Shown here piece by piece: positions 22,611 through 31,282 of a stretch of 64,000 nucleotides of DNA. Below the pieces are notes generated by a model. The model saw only the letters and a list, made by a program, of their open reading frames with translations. It had not been told where the DNA came from and did no database searches. The position numbers and the translations under genes were made by a program. The DNA comes from Paenibacillus sp. FSL R5-0341 (GTDB taxonomy: Bacteria; Bacillota; Bacilli; Paenibacillales; Paenibacillaceae), in the NCBI RefSeq assembly GCF_037975235.1, contig NZ_CP150241.1, positions 5,952,001 to 6,016,000 of the forward strand, written 5' to 3'. The stretch's first letter is position 1, and each line of letters begins with the position of its first letter.

Positions 22611-24290
22611 TCATTTCAGGTATCCTTTTGATTTCCAGAATCGCTTCGCAAATGATTCAGCAGCGTACGGCAGCTCCCCATTCAGTAAATCCTCATTTGC
22701 TTGAATGAGCACTTGGCGTCCATGTTCGAGCAATTGAACGGCATGTAGTAATTGAGAGCCGCCTATATAATGAAGTTCAAGCAACACCGGTTCTTCTTCC
22801 TCATCCTCGTCCTTCTGAGCCGAGTATTCGATCAACACACTTTCCGTGCCGTCCTCATGTTGGTGCAGGGTATAATAGTATTTCTCCACCTGCGTCTCCC
22901 CTTGAGTATCCTTATACTCTCTTCCAATACGTAGCATAGCGGGCTGGGGAACACCATCACTCAGCTGACCTGCTTGTCGAAATGCATAATACAAGTCTCC
23001 AATCCACAGCCCATGCCGGTCGTCATCATAATAATCGTCATATGGCTCCACGATCGGCAAAGCTAATAAATCACGGATCAGTTGATGCGAAATTAAGGAA
23101 CGGGCATACTGATAATTCGATACAGACTGCAACAAGGTGCTCCATCCTTGCTCGCTTAACTGCTGAATATCAGCAGGTGAGTTCTCCGAAAATACGTTCC
23201 ATTCCGAATTCTCATTGTGCAGATAACGATATGCACCTGAGATCATCCAGACAGGTTTACCCGGTTGTAGGATATGTTTATCAGGAGAGTTGGAACCTTG
23301 ATTTGATGGCTCCATCTTAAGCAACAATGCACAGTTATGGTCATCCTGAAAATAAAGACTGCGGAAATACCCCTCCGTGTGCTCATCTCCATAGACCGAT
23401 ACTCGGCAAAATTGCTCGTTCAACCAAAATTCATAGCTGTTGAGTAACTCATCCTCCTCTCTTACAGGCAACAAAGATGGATGAGTAAGACGCTCTATGT
23501 TCTCAGCGGTAATACGATGATCTTCGAACCAATCCGGCACATCTGGCTCTGATTCATCAGCGTGAATGTACTTTCGGTTGATTACAGGTCGTCCTTGCTG
23601 CAGCCTCTTTAACATTTCTTCTCGCCAAGGAAACGGCTCTGTATCTTCATCAATCACACATTCAGGAACCAATAACGCCAACATGTCAAAGCCCTGCCAT
23701 GGTCCGAGATCCTCCCATTCTTCAAGCTGACGCTTCACATTACGCTGTCCTTGAACCTGAATCATATATTGCTCGGTACTTACCAGCAATCCACCTTCTA
23801 CATTCCCTCTCACTGTCAATTCTCCATGGTTGTAATCCCCCCAGAACATATCCTCCACATAGAGATTACCTGTAATATATATTTCCTGCCCACCCACGAT
23901 CATATAGGGCGTTATGAGATTCCCAAGTACAACCAGATTTGAACTGGCCGCGTCGGAACTTGTATTTCCAATATAACGATCCACTGTCAGATTTCCTTCA
24001 ACCAAGATCAAAAAAGGTCCTTCATCCAACAACAGTTCACTGATATGAAGGTCACCAGAATGTAACCATACTTCCTCGGCTTCAAATTCACCGTTGTGCG
24101 CTTCATTCTGAGTGTACATCCAACTTTCCTGAGGCAACTTCGTTTTGATATCAGCAAAAGACACCTTGTGACCTATCTGATGTATGGACATGTCCTGACT
24201 CTCCTCATCCAATAATATATGGATAGAATCTATCTGATCTACAGATAGACGACTACCCATTTTTATTATACTAGAGGAAATATACACCAT
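22611..24290 (-). CDS. hypothetical protein with beta-solenoid-like N-terminal region
   Basis: 559-residue acidic cytoplasmic protein, family not recognised. Residues of about 75-180 show short repeated strands of the type LILVEGNLTVDRYIGN, LVVLGNLITPYMIVGG, IYITGNLYVEDMFWG, LTVRGNVEGGLLVS, reminiscent of bactofilin/polymer-forming or other right-handed beta-helix proteins. The C-terminal two thirds are rich in Asp, Glu and aromatic residues with no visible catalytic motif, signal peptide or membrane segment. It is transcribed alone between an ABC transporter gene and a sugar-uptake locus. The start could also be a later Met (MGSRLSVDQID). Confidence 0.6.
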   Translation of the reverse strand: MVYISSSIIKMGSRLSVDQIDSIHILLDEESQDMSIHQIGHKVSFADIKTKLPQESWMYTQNEAHNGEFEAEEVWLHSGDLHISELLLDEGPFLILVEGNLTVDRYIGNTSSDAASSNLVVLGNLITPYMIVGGQEIYITGNLYVEDMFWGDYNHGELTVRGNVEGGLLVSTEQYMIQVQGQRNVKRQLEEWEDLGPWQGFDMLALLVPECVIDEDTEPFPWREEMLKRLQQGRPVINRKYIHADESEPDVPDWFEDHRITAENIERLTHPSLLPVREEDELLNSYEFWLNEQFCRVSVYGDEHTEGYFRSLYFQDDHNCALLLKMEPSNQGSNSPDKHILQPGKPVWMISGAYRYLHNENSEWNVFSENSPADIQQLSEQGWSTLLQSVSNYQYARSLISHQLIRDLLALPIVEPYDDYYDDDRHGLWIGDLYYAFRQAGQLSDGVPQPAMLRIGREYKDTQGETQVEKYYYTLHQHEDGTESVLIEYSAQKDEDEEEEPVLLELHYIGGSQLLHAVQLLEHGRQVLIQANEDLLNGELPYAAESFAKRFWKSKGYLK

Positions 24291-24387
24291 TCCATAACAA
24301 AAACCCTCACCCGAGTAGAATGAAGGTTGAGCTTGTGAACGACAACAGCCCCAAGCCCATTATATACATATATGATCTAGTCCATTC

Positions 24388-25680
24388 TTATAACTTCCCA
24401 TTCAAAATTGTGTTTGCCCGCTCACGAAAATCCTTTGCCGCTTGCTCAGGCGTAATTTTGCCAAACAGCAGAAGATCATACAACTCTCGCAATACCGCAG
24501 TGACCTCGGGTGCACCTACAGGATCAGGCGGGTCCATCTGGCTGCTGTTATCTGCAACCCAATCAATATAGTCAAACACCTGCGCCAGCTCCGGTTCAAC
24601 CACCAGCTTCATACGCTCTTTGACACTGGATGAGACGGGCACACCCCGCTCCCCTTTGAGCAGCAGATTGGCATCCAAATCATTCACGAAAAAGCTGATG
24701 AACTTGGCCGCCTCCTCCTTATGTCTGGAATTACCCGCCATGGAGAAAAACATGCCTGGCTTCAAGAACAATCCATCCTGGCGGTTTGGCCCAGGCATCG
24801 GGGAGATGGTTAAGGGTTTGCCATAACGCTGAGTGGTGCTGATAAATTGGTTGGAATACCCCCAGCTAAACAAAGCCTCTCCCAGATAAAACGGGTCGTT
24901 ATCAGGCTGACCAATATCTGAGGTCCAGATATCCGGTGCAAAAATAAGCTTCTTCTCCGCGAGCTGCTGCATCCTGCCAAAGTAATCAACAAACAGCCCA
25001 TCATCCTCATAGCCTAATCCCTTGCCATCCTCGGCGTACAACTTGGAACCATACTGTCTCAAGTAGTACGCAAAAAACTGTTCGGGCGTAAAATAGGTTC
25101 CCAGATAGATGCCTTTCCCCAGCAATTGCTCGCCCATCCGGTCAAAATCCGCCCATGTCCATGTATCCGTTGGCAATTCAATATCATTGGCCTTTAACAC
25201 TTCCGGATCATAGATGCTGAGCATAGCGTTTACCCCCAAACTGAGGCCATAGGTTTTTCCATTCAGGCTTCCACTTTCCAGCTGTTCCTTCTCAATATCC
25301 GTTGTATCAATCAGCCCACTCTGCATGTACGGGGTCATATCCTCCAACAGTTGCAGCGAACTGTACTGGGACAGATAGGAGATATCCATCTGGATAATGT
25401 CGGGCAACGCATTACCTGCTGCATGCGGGGCAAGTTTTCTCCAATACTCGTTGAAACTGCTATATTCGTACTCAATGTTCACATGTGGATTCAACTTCTC
25501 ATACAGGTCGATAACGGCTATCGTTGCATTGTTGCGGAACTCCCCACCCCACCAAGCAATGCGCAGCGTAATCGGCTCTTCGTCCACTATCATACCTGGT
25601 CTTTGATTCAACTGGTTCACGCAGCCAGGAAGAGTCAGCATAAGGCAGATCATGCCTATTGTTCGCAATAATCTTCTCAC
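24388..25680 (-). CDS. extracellular sugar-binding lipoprotein (family 1)
   Basis: 430-residue ABC solute-binding lipoprotein. Signal peptide MRRLLRTIGMICLMLTLPGC with lipobox LPGC; then TLRIAWWGGEFRNNATIAVIDLYEK, NALPDIIQMDISYLSQYS and GMFFSMAGNSRHKEEAAKFISFF, which fit oligosaccharide-binding proteins such as MalE/MsmE. Its ATG overlaps the stop of the histidine kinase gene by four bases, suggesting coupling. A second binding protein (27527-29176) is in the same locus, so this one may be a sugar sensor that feeds the kinase or a second substrate-binding partner. Confidence 0.88.
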   Translation of the reverse strand: MRRLLRTIGMICLMLTLPGCVNQLNQRPGMIVDEEPITLRIAWWGGEFRNNATIAVIDLYEKLNPHVNIEYEYSSFNEYWRKLAPHAAGNALPDIIQMDISYLSQYSSLQLLEDMTPYMQSGLIDTTDIEKEQLESGSLNGKTYGLSLGVNAMLSIYDPEVLKANDIELPTDTWTWADFDRMGEQLLGKGIYLGTYFTPEQFFAYYLRQYGSKLYAEDGKGLGYEDDGLFVDYFGRMQQLAEKKLIFAPDIWTSDIGQPDNDPFYLGEALFSWGYSNQFISTTQRYGKPLTISPMPGPNRQDGLFLKPGMFFSMAGNSRHKEEAAKFISFFVNDLDANLLLKGERGVPVSSSVKERMKLVVEPELAQVFDYIDWVADNSSQMDPPDPVGAPEVTAVLRELYDLLLFGKITPEQAAKDFRERANTILNGKL

Positions 25681-27434
25681 AGCCTCTCCTCCTTACCTGG
25701 TGATGGGGGTGGCAGCAGTACCGTTACTCTCGTTCCAAGCCCTGGCTTGCTCTCCAGCAGTACATCATATTCTTCGCCAAAAGCCAGACGCACCCGCTCC
25801 CTGATATTCAGCAGGCCAATGCCTGTTCCTCTGGTTTTCACTTCTCCGCGAAGCACTTGCTCCACATATTCGGGCTCCATACCGGGACCGTGATCCTCCA
25901 CGATAAGGGCCAGCTTGCCACCTGATATCTCGGCAGACACTCGAATCAGACATGATCCAACCTGTGGTTCCAAACCGTATTGAATGGCATTCTCCAGCAG
26001 CGGCTGTAGGGTTAACTTTGGAATGGCACAACCCAGATATGAAGCAGGCACATCCATACGGAAATCCAGCCGCTGCCGGAAACGGTAGGTCTGAATGGTG
26101 ATGTAATGATTGACGATCTCCAGCTCTTCTGCAATGGTAATGATATTTTGTTTGAAGCTGATGGAGGAACGCAGCAAATATCCGAGTGATAGCACCATAC
26201 TGGAGATTTGCTCCTGCCTGTTCTTTTTGGCAAGCCAATGGATTGAATCCAGCGCATTATACAAAAAGTGAGGATTGATCTGCGCCTGTAATGCCTTGAA
26301 CTCGGTTTCCTTGATGACCAGTTGGCTTGCATAATTTTCTTTGATCAATGTATTAATATGTGTAATCATCAGTCGATACGTACGCTGTAGTAACCCCAGT
26401 TCATCCATGTGCTGGTGTGTGGGAATGGTCAGATTAGCATCTATGTTCTCCAGATCCCCATACTGAACCTCCTTCATCTGACTGATGAGCTGCCTGATCG
26501 GCCTCGTCAGACTGCGTGCGAACACCATACCAAGCGCGAGGACAACCAGAATGGCGATAAGATAAACGACAATCAAACTATTTTTCAACCATATAATACG
26601 TTCAAAAATTTCATCATATGAGGCCATATTATAATAAACCCAGCCGGTGTGAGCAGATTTCTTCTGGGAAAGAAATATCTCCCTCCCATCCAGATTTTTG
26701 ATCTCATATCCCCCGCTGCCTGGAAGTGGATTCAGTCCGGCGGACACCGCTTCCGAAAGCTGGCGATATGGATAGACCACATCACTGCCTGCTTTTAAAA
26801 TAATGTCACTGTCCTGGCTATCAATACCCGCATACTCCTCAACGAGCCGCTCGATATTAATACGCAGAAACAGTATGCCTACCGGCTCCAGAGTCATCGG
26901 TTCGTAGGCTCGCACTTGACGCACCATAACCAGCATCGGATCATCATCATCCGGGTATAGCCACCTCACTGCACCATTCGCCTGCTCCGCAGCCTCAATC
27001 ATCCGATCATATTTTTCCGGGGATACGGTTAGTGTTTCGCCGTACTTATTGACTCTTCCCCTCGAATCAATCAGATGAACGGACTGCACATATCGTGCAG
27101 CCCCACTAATATGCTCCCATAGCCGATCCGTGATCTTCTTCCGTTCAATAAAGCTTGAATATGCGCTATCGTCATCCAGCAACGACTTCAAGGCCCTTTG
27201 AATTTGAGTATCAGAGATCATGTTTAATGATAACGCTTCCAACTTCTGAAGTTCAACATCCACTGTAGACGAGGAAAGGTTCAGCAGTCGGGACGACTTA
27301 TCAAACAACTGTTTGTCATACACCGAGTACGTATAGTACAAGGACCCAAACGCCAGGATGATGATAAACGCCATCATGAACAACATCATCAGAAACATTT
27401 TCATTTTGATGCTCAGTTTGCGGTAGGCTGTCAT
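25677..27434 (-). CDS. YesM-type sensor histidine kinase
   Basis: About 585-residue membrane sensor. One N-terminal membrane segment (MKMFLMMLFMMAFIIILAFGSLYYTY), an extracellular sensor of about 240 residues, a second membrane segment (LIVVYLIAILVVLALGMVFARS), HAMP domain, then the His_kinase domain with QAQINPHFLYNALDSIHWLA (phospho-His) and HATPase motifs LQPLLENAIQYGL, DHGPGM and GTGIGLLNIRERV. ATG 27434 was chosen, ten bases after AAAGGAG. It should phosphorylate the YesN-type regulator at 31283-32830, which is separated from it by three transport genes. Confidence 0.92.
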   Translation of the reverse strand: MTAYRKLSIKMKMFLMMLFMMAFIIILAFGSLYYTYSVYDKQLFDKSSRLLNLSSSTVDVELQKLEALSLNMISDTQIQRALKSLLDDDSAYSSFIERKKITDRLWEHISGAARYVQSVHLIDSRGRVNKYGETLTVSPEKYDRMIEAAEQANGAVRWLYPDDDDPMLVMVRQVRAYEPMTLEPVGILFLRINIERLVEEYAGIDSQDSDIILKAGSDVVYPYRQLSEAVSAGLNPLPGSGGYEIKNLDGREIFLSQKKSAHTGWVYYNMASYDEIFERIIWLKNSLIVVYLIAILVVLALGMVFARSLTRPIRQLISQMKEVQYGDLENIDANLTIPTHQHMDELGLLQRTYRLMITHINTLIKENYASQLVIKETEFKALQAQINPHFLYNALDSIHWLAKKNRQEQISSMVLSLGYLLRSSISFKQNIITIAEELEIVNHYITIQTYRFRQRLDFRMDVPASYLGCAIPKLTLQPLLENAIQYGLEPQVGSCLIRVSAEISGGKLALIVEDHGPGMEPEYVEQVLRGEVKTRGTGIGLLNIRERVRLAFGEEYDVLLESKPGLGTRVTVLLPPPSPGKEERL

Positions 27435-27458
27435 GACCAAAGCGCTCCTTTGAACCAC

Positions 27459-27480
27459 GTGATACTACTAGGTATATCAC
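27459..27480 (-). promoter_or_regulatory. short intercistronic hairpin upstream of the kinase gene
   Basis: GTGATA (27459-27464) and TAC (27466-27468) pair with GTA (27472-27474) and TATCAC (27475-27480). It lies between the binding-protein and kinase genes and may lower expression of the downstream part or protect the upstream message. Confidence 0.45.
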
Positions 27481-27526
27481 ATACAGGAAGGTTTTCCCAA
27501 AGATTTAGCGCTCGATTTCTCACGTA

Positions 27527-29176
27527 TTATTTGGACTGATATCGATCATAGGCCGCCTGATGAACCTCGATCGCCCGGTCAATGCCCATGCTCTTGATTG
27601 TTTCGGCCATGGTGTCAAATTCGGTGATTGGCTTCTGTCCGCTAATAATGGCCGTCATCGTCTCATTTAAATACGTATTCACCTGGCTCATAATGGATGT
27701 ACTTGTGCTTACCTCATCTGTTGACAAACGAATTGGTGGAAGTGTTAATGCCGAGCTTGCTTTCATCCATTCCGCATTCGCCGCACGCTGTCCATCGTCA
27801 AATAATAATGCATCCAGGTAACGGCTATCCTGATTGATTGGACCGTCCATAATGGATAAGGCATAGGAAGCCAGTGCCTGGTCATACGTCAGACCGTTCG
27901 GATTATCAATGATGGTCTCTGTGAATTTGACACCTTCCCCGTCGCGAACGTAGCTGTCATTTTCTATACCAAAGTTGAACAGATCACTACCCTCTTCGCT
28001 ATAGTTGTAGTCCATCCACTGTACAATATATTTCAGTTTGTCTTCGTCCGCGGAAGCCGTAATCGCCTCACCATAAGTCAACACTTTAGCATCCAGATTA
28101 AATGTCGCATAGGACGTTCCATCCTGAGATACAGGCCATGGTACGCCAGTCACGTTAAAGTTCGGATCGGTATCTCTCATCAGATTAAAATATTTCCCCA
28201 TACCACTGAACACGCCACCCTGATATGCACCTGCGAGATTGCTGGTAACTTTATAGTCAAATGCTTTACCGTCATTAGTCATGATCTCTGGATCAATCAG
28301 CCCTTCCTTGTACCACTTAGCCATGGTCTCCAAGAAATCACGGTAGCCCGGCTGAATCGGTCCGAATTCCACCTTGTCCCCATTCATCTGGAAGCCGCCA
28401 ATTACGCCAAAAGCCGCTGCAAAATCATGGAGCTTGGTCAGGTTACCCGGACCCCAGTTTCCGGTGAAAGGAAGCTCATCAGCCTTGCCGTTGCCGTTCG
28501 GGTCCTGTTCCTTGAATGCCTTAAGCACCGTATACCACTCATCAATGTTGGTCGGTACTTTGAGATTTAATTTATCAAGCCAATCCTGGCGCATAATTAA
28601 ACCGGAAGTGGCGTTCAGCTTCAGTGCATCCAGCTTCAGTAGCGGGAACATATAGATCGTGCCATCGTCGAGTGCAATCTGCTTCTTCACATCTGGATCG
28701 GATTCAATAATCCGCTTCAAGTTCGGTGCATAACTGTCGATCAGTTCGTTTAACCGAATGATTCGACCGTCCTTGATCATTTTTTCCGGTCCGCCAACGG
28801 CATCCGCCCAGTTATAATAAATGACATCCGGCAGCTCCTTCGTGGAGATCAGCAGATTGAACTGGTCCCGCTGTTGTCCAAGCGGAGGATGTGTGAACTT
28901 CACTTGGATACCTGTCAGCTTCTCCTTTTCCTTATAAGCTGCCATATCGCCAAAATTATTCAAGGAAGCTGTCAGTTTGGCATCATTGGCGCGCCAGTAA
29001 TCAATGGTAAAAGGATCACTTGTAATCGGTAGCGGAATCTCGGTCAACGCCTGAACCGCAGGTTCTGTTCCCTCTGCTGGCTCTGCGCTACCTGGTTCAT
29101 TATCACCCGTACAGCCCGCCAGTAAAGACATGGTAAGTAGCGATGACAACAGGATAGACCCCATTCTTTTTTTCAC
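27527..29176 (-). CDS. LplA-type extracellular sugar-binding lipoprotein
   Basis: About 549 residues, the large form of solute-binding protein typical of Paenibacillus/Bacillus LplABC systems. Signal peptide with lipobox LLAGC (SSLLTMSLLAGCTGD) then an Ala/Glu/Pro linker, TIDYWRANDAKLTASLNNFGDMAAYKEKEKLTGIQVKFTHPP, DVIYYNWADAVGG and a calcium-site-like DPNGNGKADELPF. The start is GTG 29176, seven bases after GGAGGC. The two permease genes lie immediately upstream in the operon. Confidence 0.92.
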   Translation of the reverse strand: MKKRMGSILLSSLLTMSLLAGCTGDNEPGSAEPAEGTEPAVQALTEIPLPITSDPFTIDYWRANDAKLTASLNNFGDMAAYKEKEKLTGIQVKFTHPPLGQQRDQFNLLISTKELPDVIYYNWADAVGGPEKMIKDGRIIRLNELIDSYAPNLKRIIESDPDVKKQIALDDGTIYMFPLLKLDALKLNATSGLIMRQDWLDKLNLKVPTNIDEWYTVLKAFKEQDPNGNGKADELPFTGNWGPGNLTKLHDFAAAFGVIGGFQMNGDKVEFGPIQPGYRDFLETMAKWYKEGLIDPEIMTNDGKAFDYKVTSNLAGAYQGGVFSGMGKYFNLMRDTDPNFNVTGVPWPVSQDGTSYATFNLDAKVLTYGEAITASADEDKLKYIVQWMDYNYSEEGSDLFNFGIENDSYVRDGEGVKFTETIIDNPNGLTYDQALASYALSIMDGPINQDSRYLDALLFDDGQRAANAEWMKASSALTLPPIRLSTDEVSTSTSIMSQVNTYLNETMTAIISGQKPITEFDTMAETIKSMGIDRAIEVHQAAYDRYQSK

Positions 29177-29203
29177 GTAATTCGCCTCCATAGGATACAT
29201 TTT

Positions 29204-30073
29204 TTATTGTTTCACAGCACCGATTAGGGCACCCTGAACAAAATAACGTTGGATGAACGGATATACCAGCATAATCGGCAGCGTGGAGATAATAATGGTC
29301 GCATATTTGATGTTCTCCCCAATGGCAAAGCCGGTATCCGCGCCAGCGCCCATGGCCTCCGTACTGCTGCTGATCAGAATATCACGCATAATAATCTGGA
29401 TCGGATATAGTTCCTGACTGCGCAGGTAGAGCATCGGTCCGACATAATCATTCCAATGGTCAACCGCATAATACAGCATCATGACCGCCAGGATCGGTTT
29501 CGACAAAGGCAGTACAATTCGGAACAAAATCAGAAAGTCATTGGCACCATCAAGCTTCGCCGATTCAATCAGACTGATTGGAATGCCTTCAAAGTTTGTT
29601 TTCATAATGAGGAAATAGAACGTACTGATGGCACCCGGAATAATAAGCGCGAAACGGGTATCCACCATGCCCAGATTCTGAATTAGCAGAAAAGTTGGAA
29701 TCATGCCACCGCCAAAAAACATCGTGAACGTAATTAATTTCATCAACGTTTTTCTGCCCATCAGATCACCGCGTGACAGCCCATATGCAGCCAGTGAAGT
29801 CATGAGCAGATTGATGGCCGTACCCACCACAACATAGAACAAGGTGTTCATATATCCCGTGTATATGCGAGTATCCTGAAATACCGACTTGTACGCGCCC
29901 AGCTGGAAACCTTCAGGAATGAGCATGAGTGACCGGGAACGAAGCATCTGATCCGGATCACTGATTGAAGAATTGAACACGTACAGCATCGGGTAAAAAC
30001 ATAAAATCATGATCACCACGAGCAGCAGTGTATTAAAAACATCAAAAAGTCGTTCCCCTATAGACTGTTTCAT
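29204..30073 (-). CDS. carbohydrate ABC transporter permease, LplC-like
   Basis: About 289 residues with six predicted membrane segments, MalG/LplC type. The cytoplasmic EAA loop reads ESAKLDGANDFLILFRIVLPLSKPILAVM. The C terminus GALIGAVKQ is typical of LplC proteins. ATG 30073 was chosen because GAAGGTGA lies six bases upstream. It forms the heteromeric channel with the LplB-like protein encoded just before it; no ATPase is encoded in the locus, so a shared MsmX-type ATPase is expected. Confidence 0.92.
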   Translation of the reverse strand: MKQSIGERLFDVFNTLLLVVIMILCFYPMLYVFNSSISDPDQMLRSRSLMLIPEGFQLGAYKSVFQDTRIYTGYMNTLFYVVVGTAINLLMTSLAAYGLSRGDLMGRKTLMKLITFTMFFGGGMIPTFLLIQNLGMVDTRFALIIPGAISTFYFLIMKTNFEGIPISLIESAKLDGANDFLILFRIVLPLSKPILAVMMLYYAVDHWNDYVGPMLYLRSQELYPIQIIMRDILISSSTEAMGAGADTGFAIGENIKYATIIISTLPIMLVYPFIQRYFVQGALIGAVKQ

Positions 30074-30088
30074 CGCTTCACCTTCCAA

Positions 30089-31054
30089 TTACCAGAGACT
30101 GGTTGAGTTAAGCTTTCTGCTGATCGCATTCGCGATAATAAGCAGCGCGAAATTAATGACGCCATTGAAAAGTCCGATGGCCGTTGAGTACGTATAGTTG
30201 CCCTCCAAAATACCGGATCGATAAACAAAGGTGGAGATGACATCCGATGTCTCATAGGTCGGTGCCGTTTGCATCAGCAATATTTTCTGAAAATCCGCGT
30301 TCATCACCGCCCCCATGCGCAGAATTAACATGATCACAATGGTTGGCATGATGCCCGGCAGTGTAATATGTAGCAGCTGTCTCCAGCGACCTGCACCATC
30401 GATCTTGGAAGCCTCGTACAGTTGCGGATCAATCCCGCTGAGCGCTGCCAAAAAGATAATCGAAGCCCAGCCTGCCCCCTGCCATATGTTGGACAGGATG
30501 TACATCGGACGGAACATATCCTTCTCCGCCAAGAACATAATCGGCTGCAGATCGAAAAAGTCACGAATGACATTAAATAATCCACCATCCAGAGATGAGA
30601 ACGTTTTCAACATTCCAACCACGACAACAACCGAGATGAAATGGGGCATGTAACTGATCGTCTGCACCGTGCTTCTGAACCACTTTTTCCGTACTTCATT
30701 CAGTAACAAAGCCAGAATAATCGGTGCCGGGAAACCAAACACAATGCTGTAAAAACTCAAAATCAGTGTGTTCTTAATCAGTCGCCAGAAATAATAACTT
30801 TCAAAAAACATGGTGAAATTGTCAAACCCGACCCATTCGCCTGCCAAGATTCCTTTGACCGGGCTGTAGGATTCCTGAAATGCCATCAGCAGCCCGTACA
30901 TCGGCCCATAGCTGAAGATCAGATAATAGGCTACAACAGGTACGAGCATCAGATATACGTATCTGTTGCGGACAAGCTCCTTTTTCACCGAACTCCATTT
31001 GCCAGCTGGCTTCAAACGCCCAGGTTCAATCCCCCGGCTTCGATTCAGCTCCAT
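30089..31054 (-). CDS. carbohydrate ABC transporter permease, LplB-like
   Basis: About 321 residues with six membrane segments, MalF/LplB type. The N-terminal cytoplasmic part precedes NRYVYLMLVPVVAYYLIFSYGPMYG; the EAA loop is YEASKIDGAGRWRQLLHITLPGIMPTIVIM. ATG 31054 follows a GGAGGG site. First gene of the transport operon (permease, permease, binding protein, kinase, second binding protein), following the terminator of the response-regulator gene. Confidence 0.92.
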   Translation of the reverse strand: MELNRSRGIEPGRLKPAGKWSSVKKELVRNRYVYLMLVPVVAYYLIFSYGPMYGLLMAFQESYSPVKGILAGEWVGFDNFTMFFESYYFWRLIKNTLILSFYSIVFGFPAPIILALLLNEVRKKWFRSTVQTISYMPHFISVVVVVGMLKTFSSLDGGLFNVIRDFFDLQPIMFLAEKDMFRPMYILSNIWQGAGWASIIFLAALSGIDPQLYEASKIDGAGRWRQLLHITLPGIMPTIVIMLILRMGAVMNADFQKILLMQTAPTYETSDVISTFVYRSGILEGNYTYSTAIGLFNGVINFALLIIANAISRKLNSTSLW

Positions 31055-31176
31055 CCACTCGCCCTCCACTCTCGGTATTGATTCACTAACATGACACTTC
31101 TAATGATAGAAGCGAGCGCCTTTTCTTCCCATGCTCATTTCCGTTAAATGGATGTTCAAAACCGAGTTCCGTCCGA

Positions 31177-31216
31177 CAAAAAAAGACCCTGCTGCCGATG
31201 AATGGCGTACAGGGCC
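31177..31216 (-). terminator. terminator of the response-regulator gene
   Basis: CCCTG (31187-31191) pairs with CAGGG (31210-31214), with inner GCC (31194-31196) and GGC (31204-31206); on the minus strand it is followed by a run of T (A-tract 31178-31184). It separates the regulator gene from the permease genes. Confidence 0.75.
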
Positions 31217-31282
31217 CGATCACAGATTAGATGTAGATCGGATATAAAGATTAGCTATGTAGAAGCAGACAGCAACGCTGTC

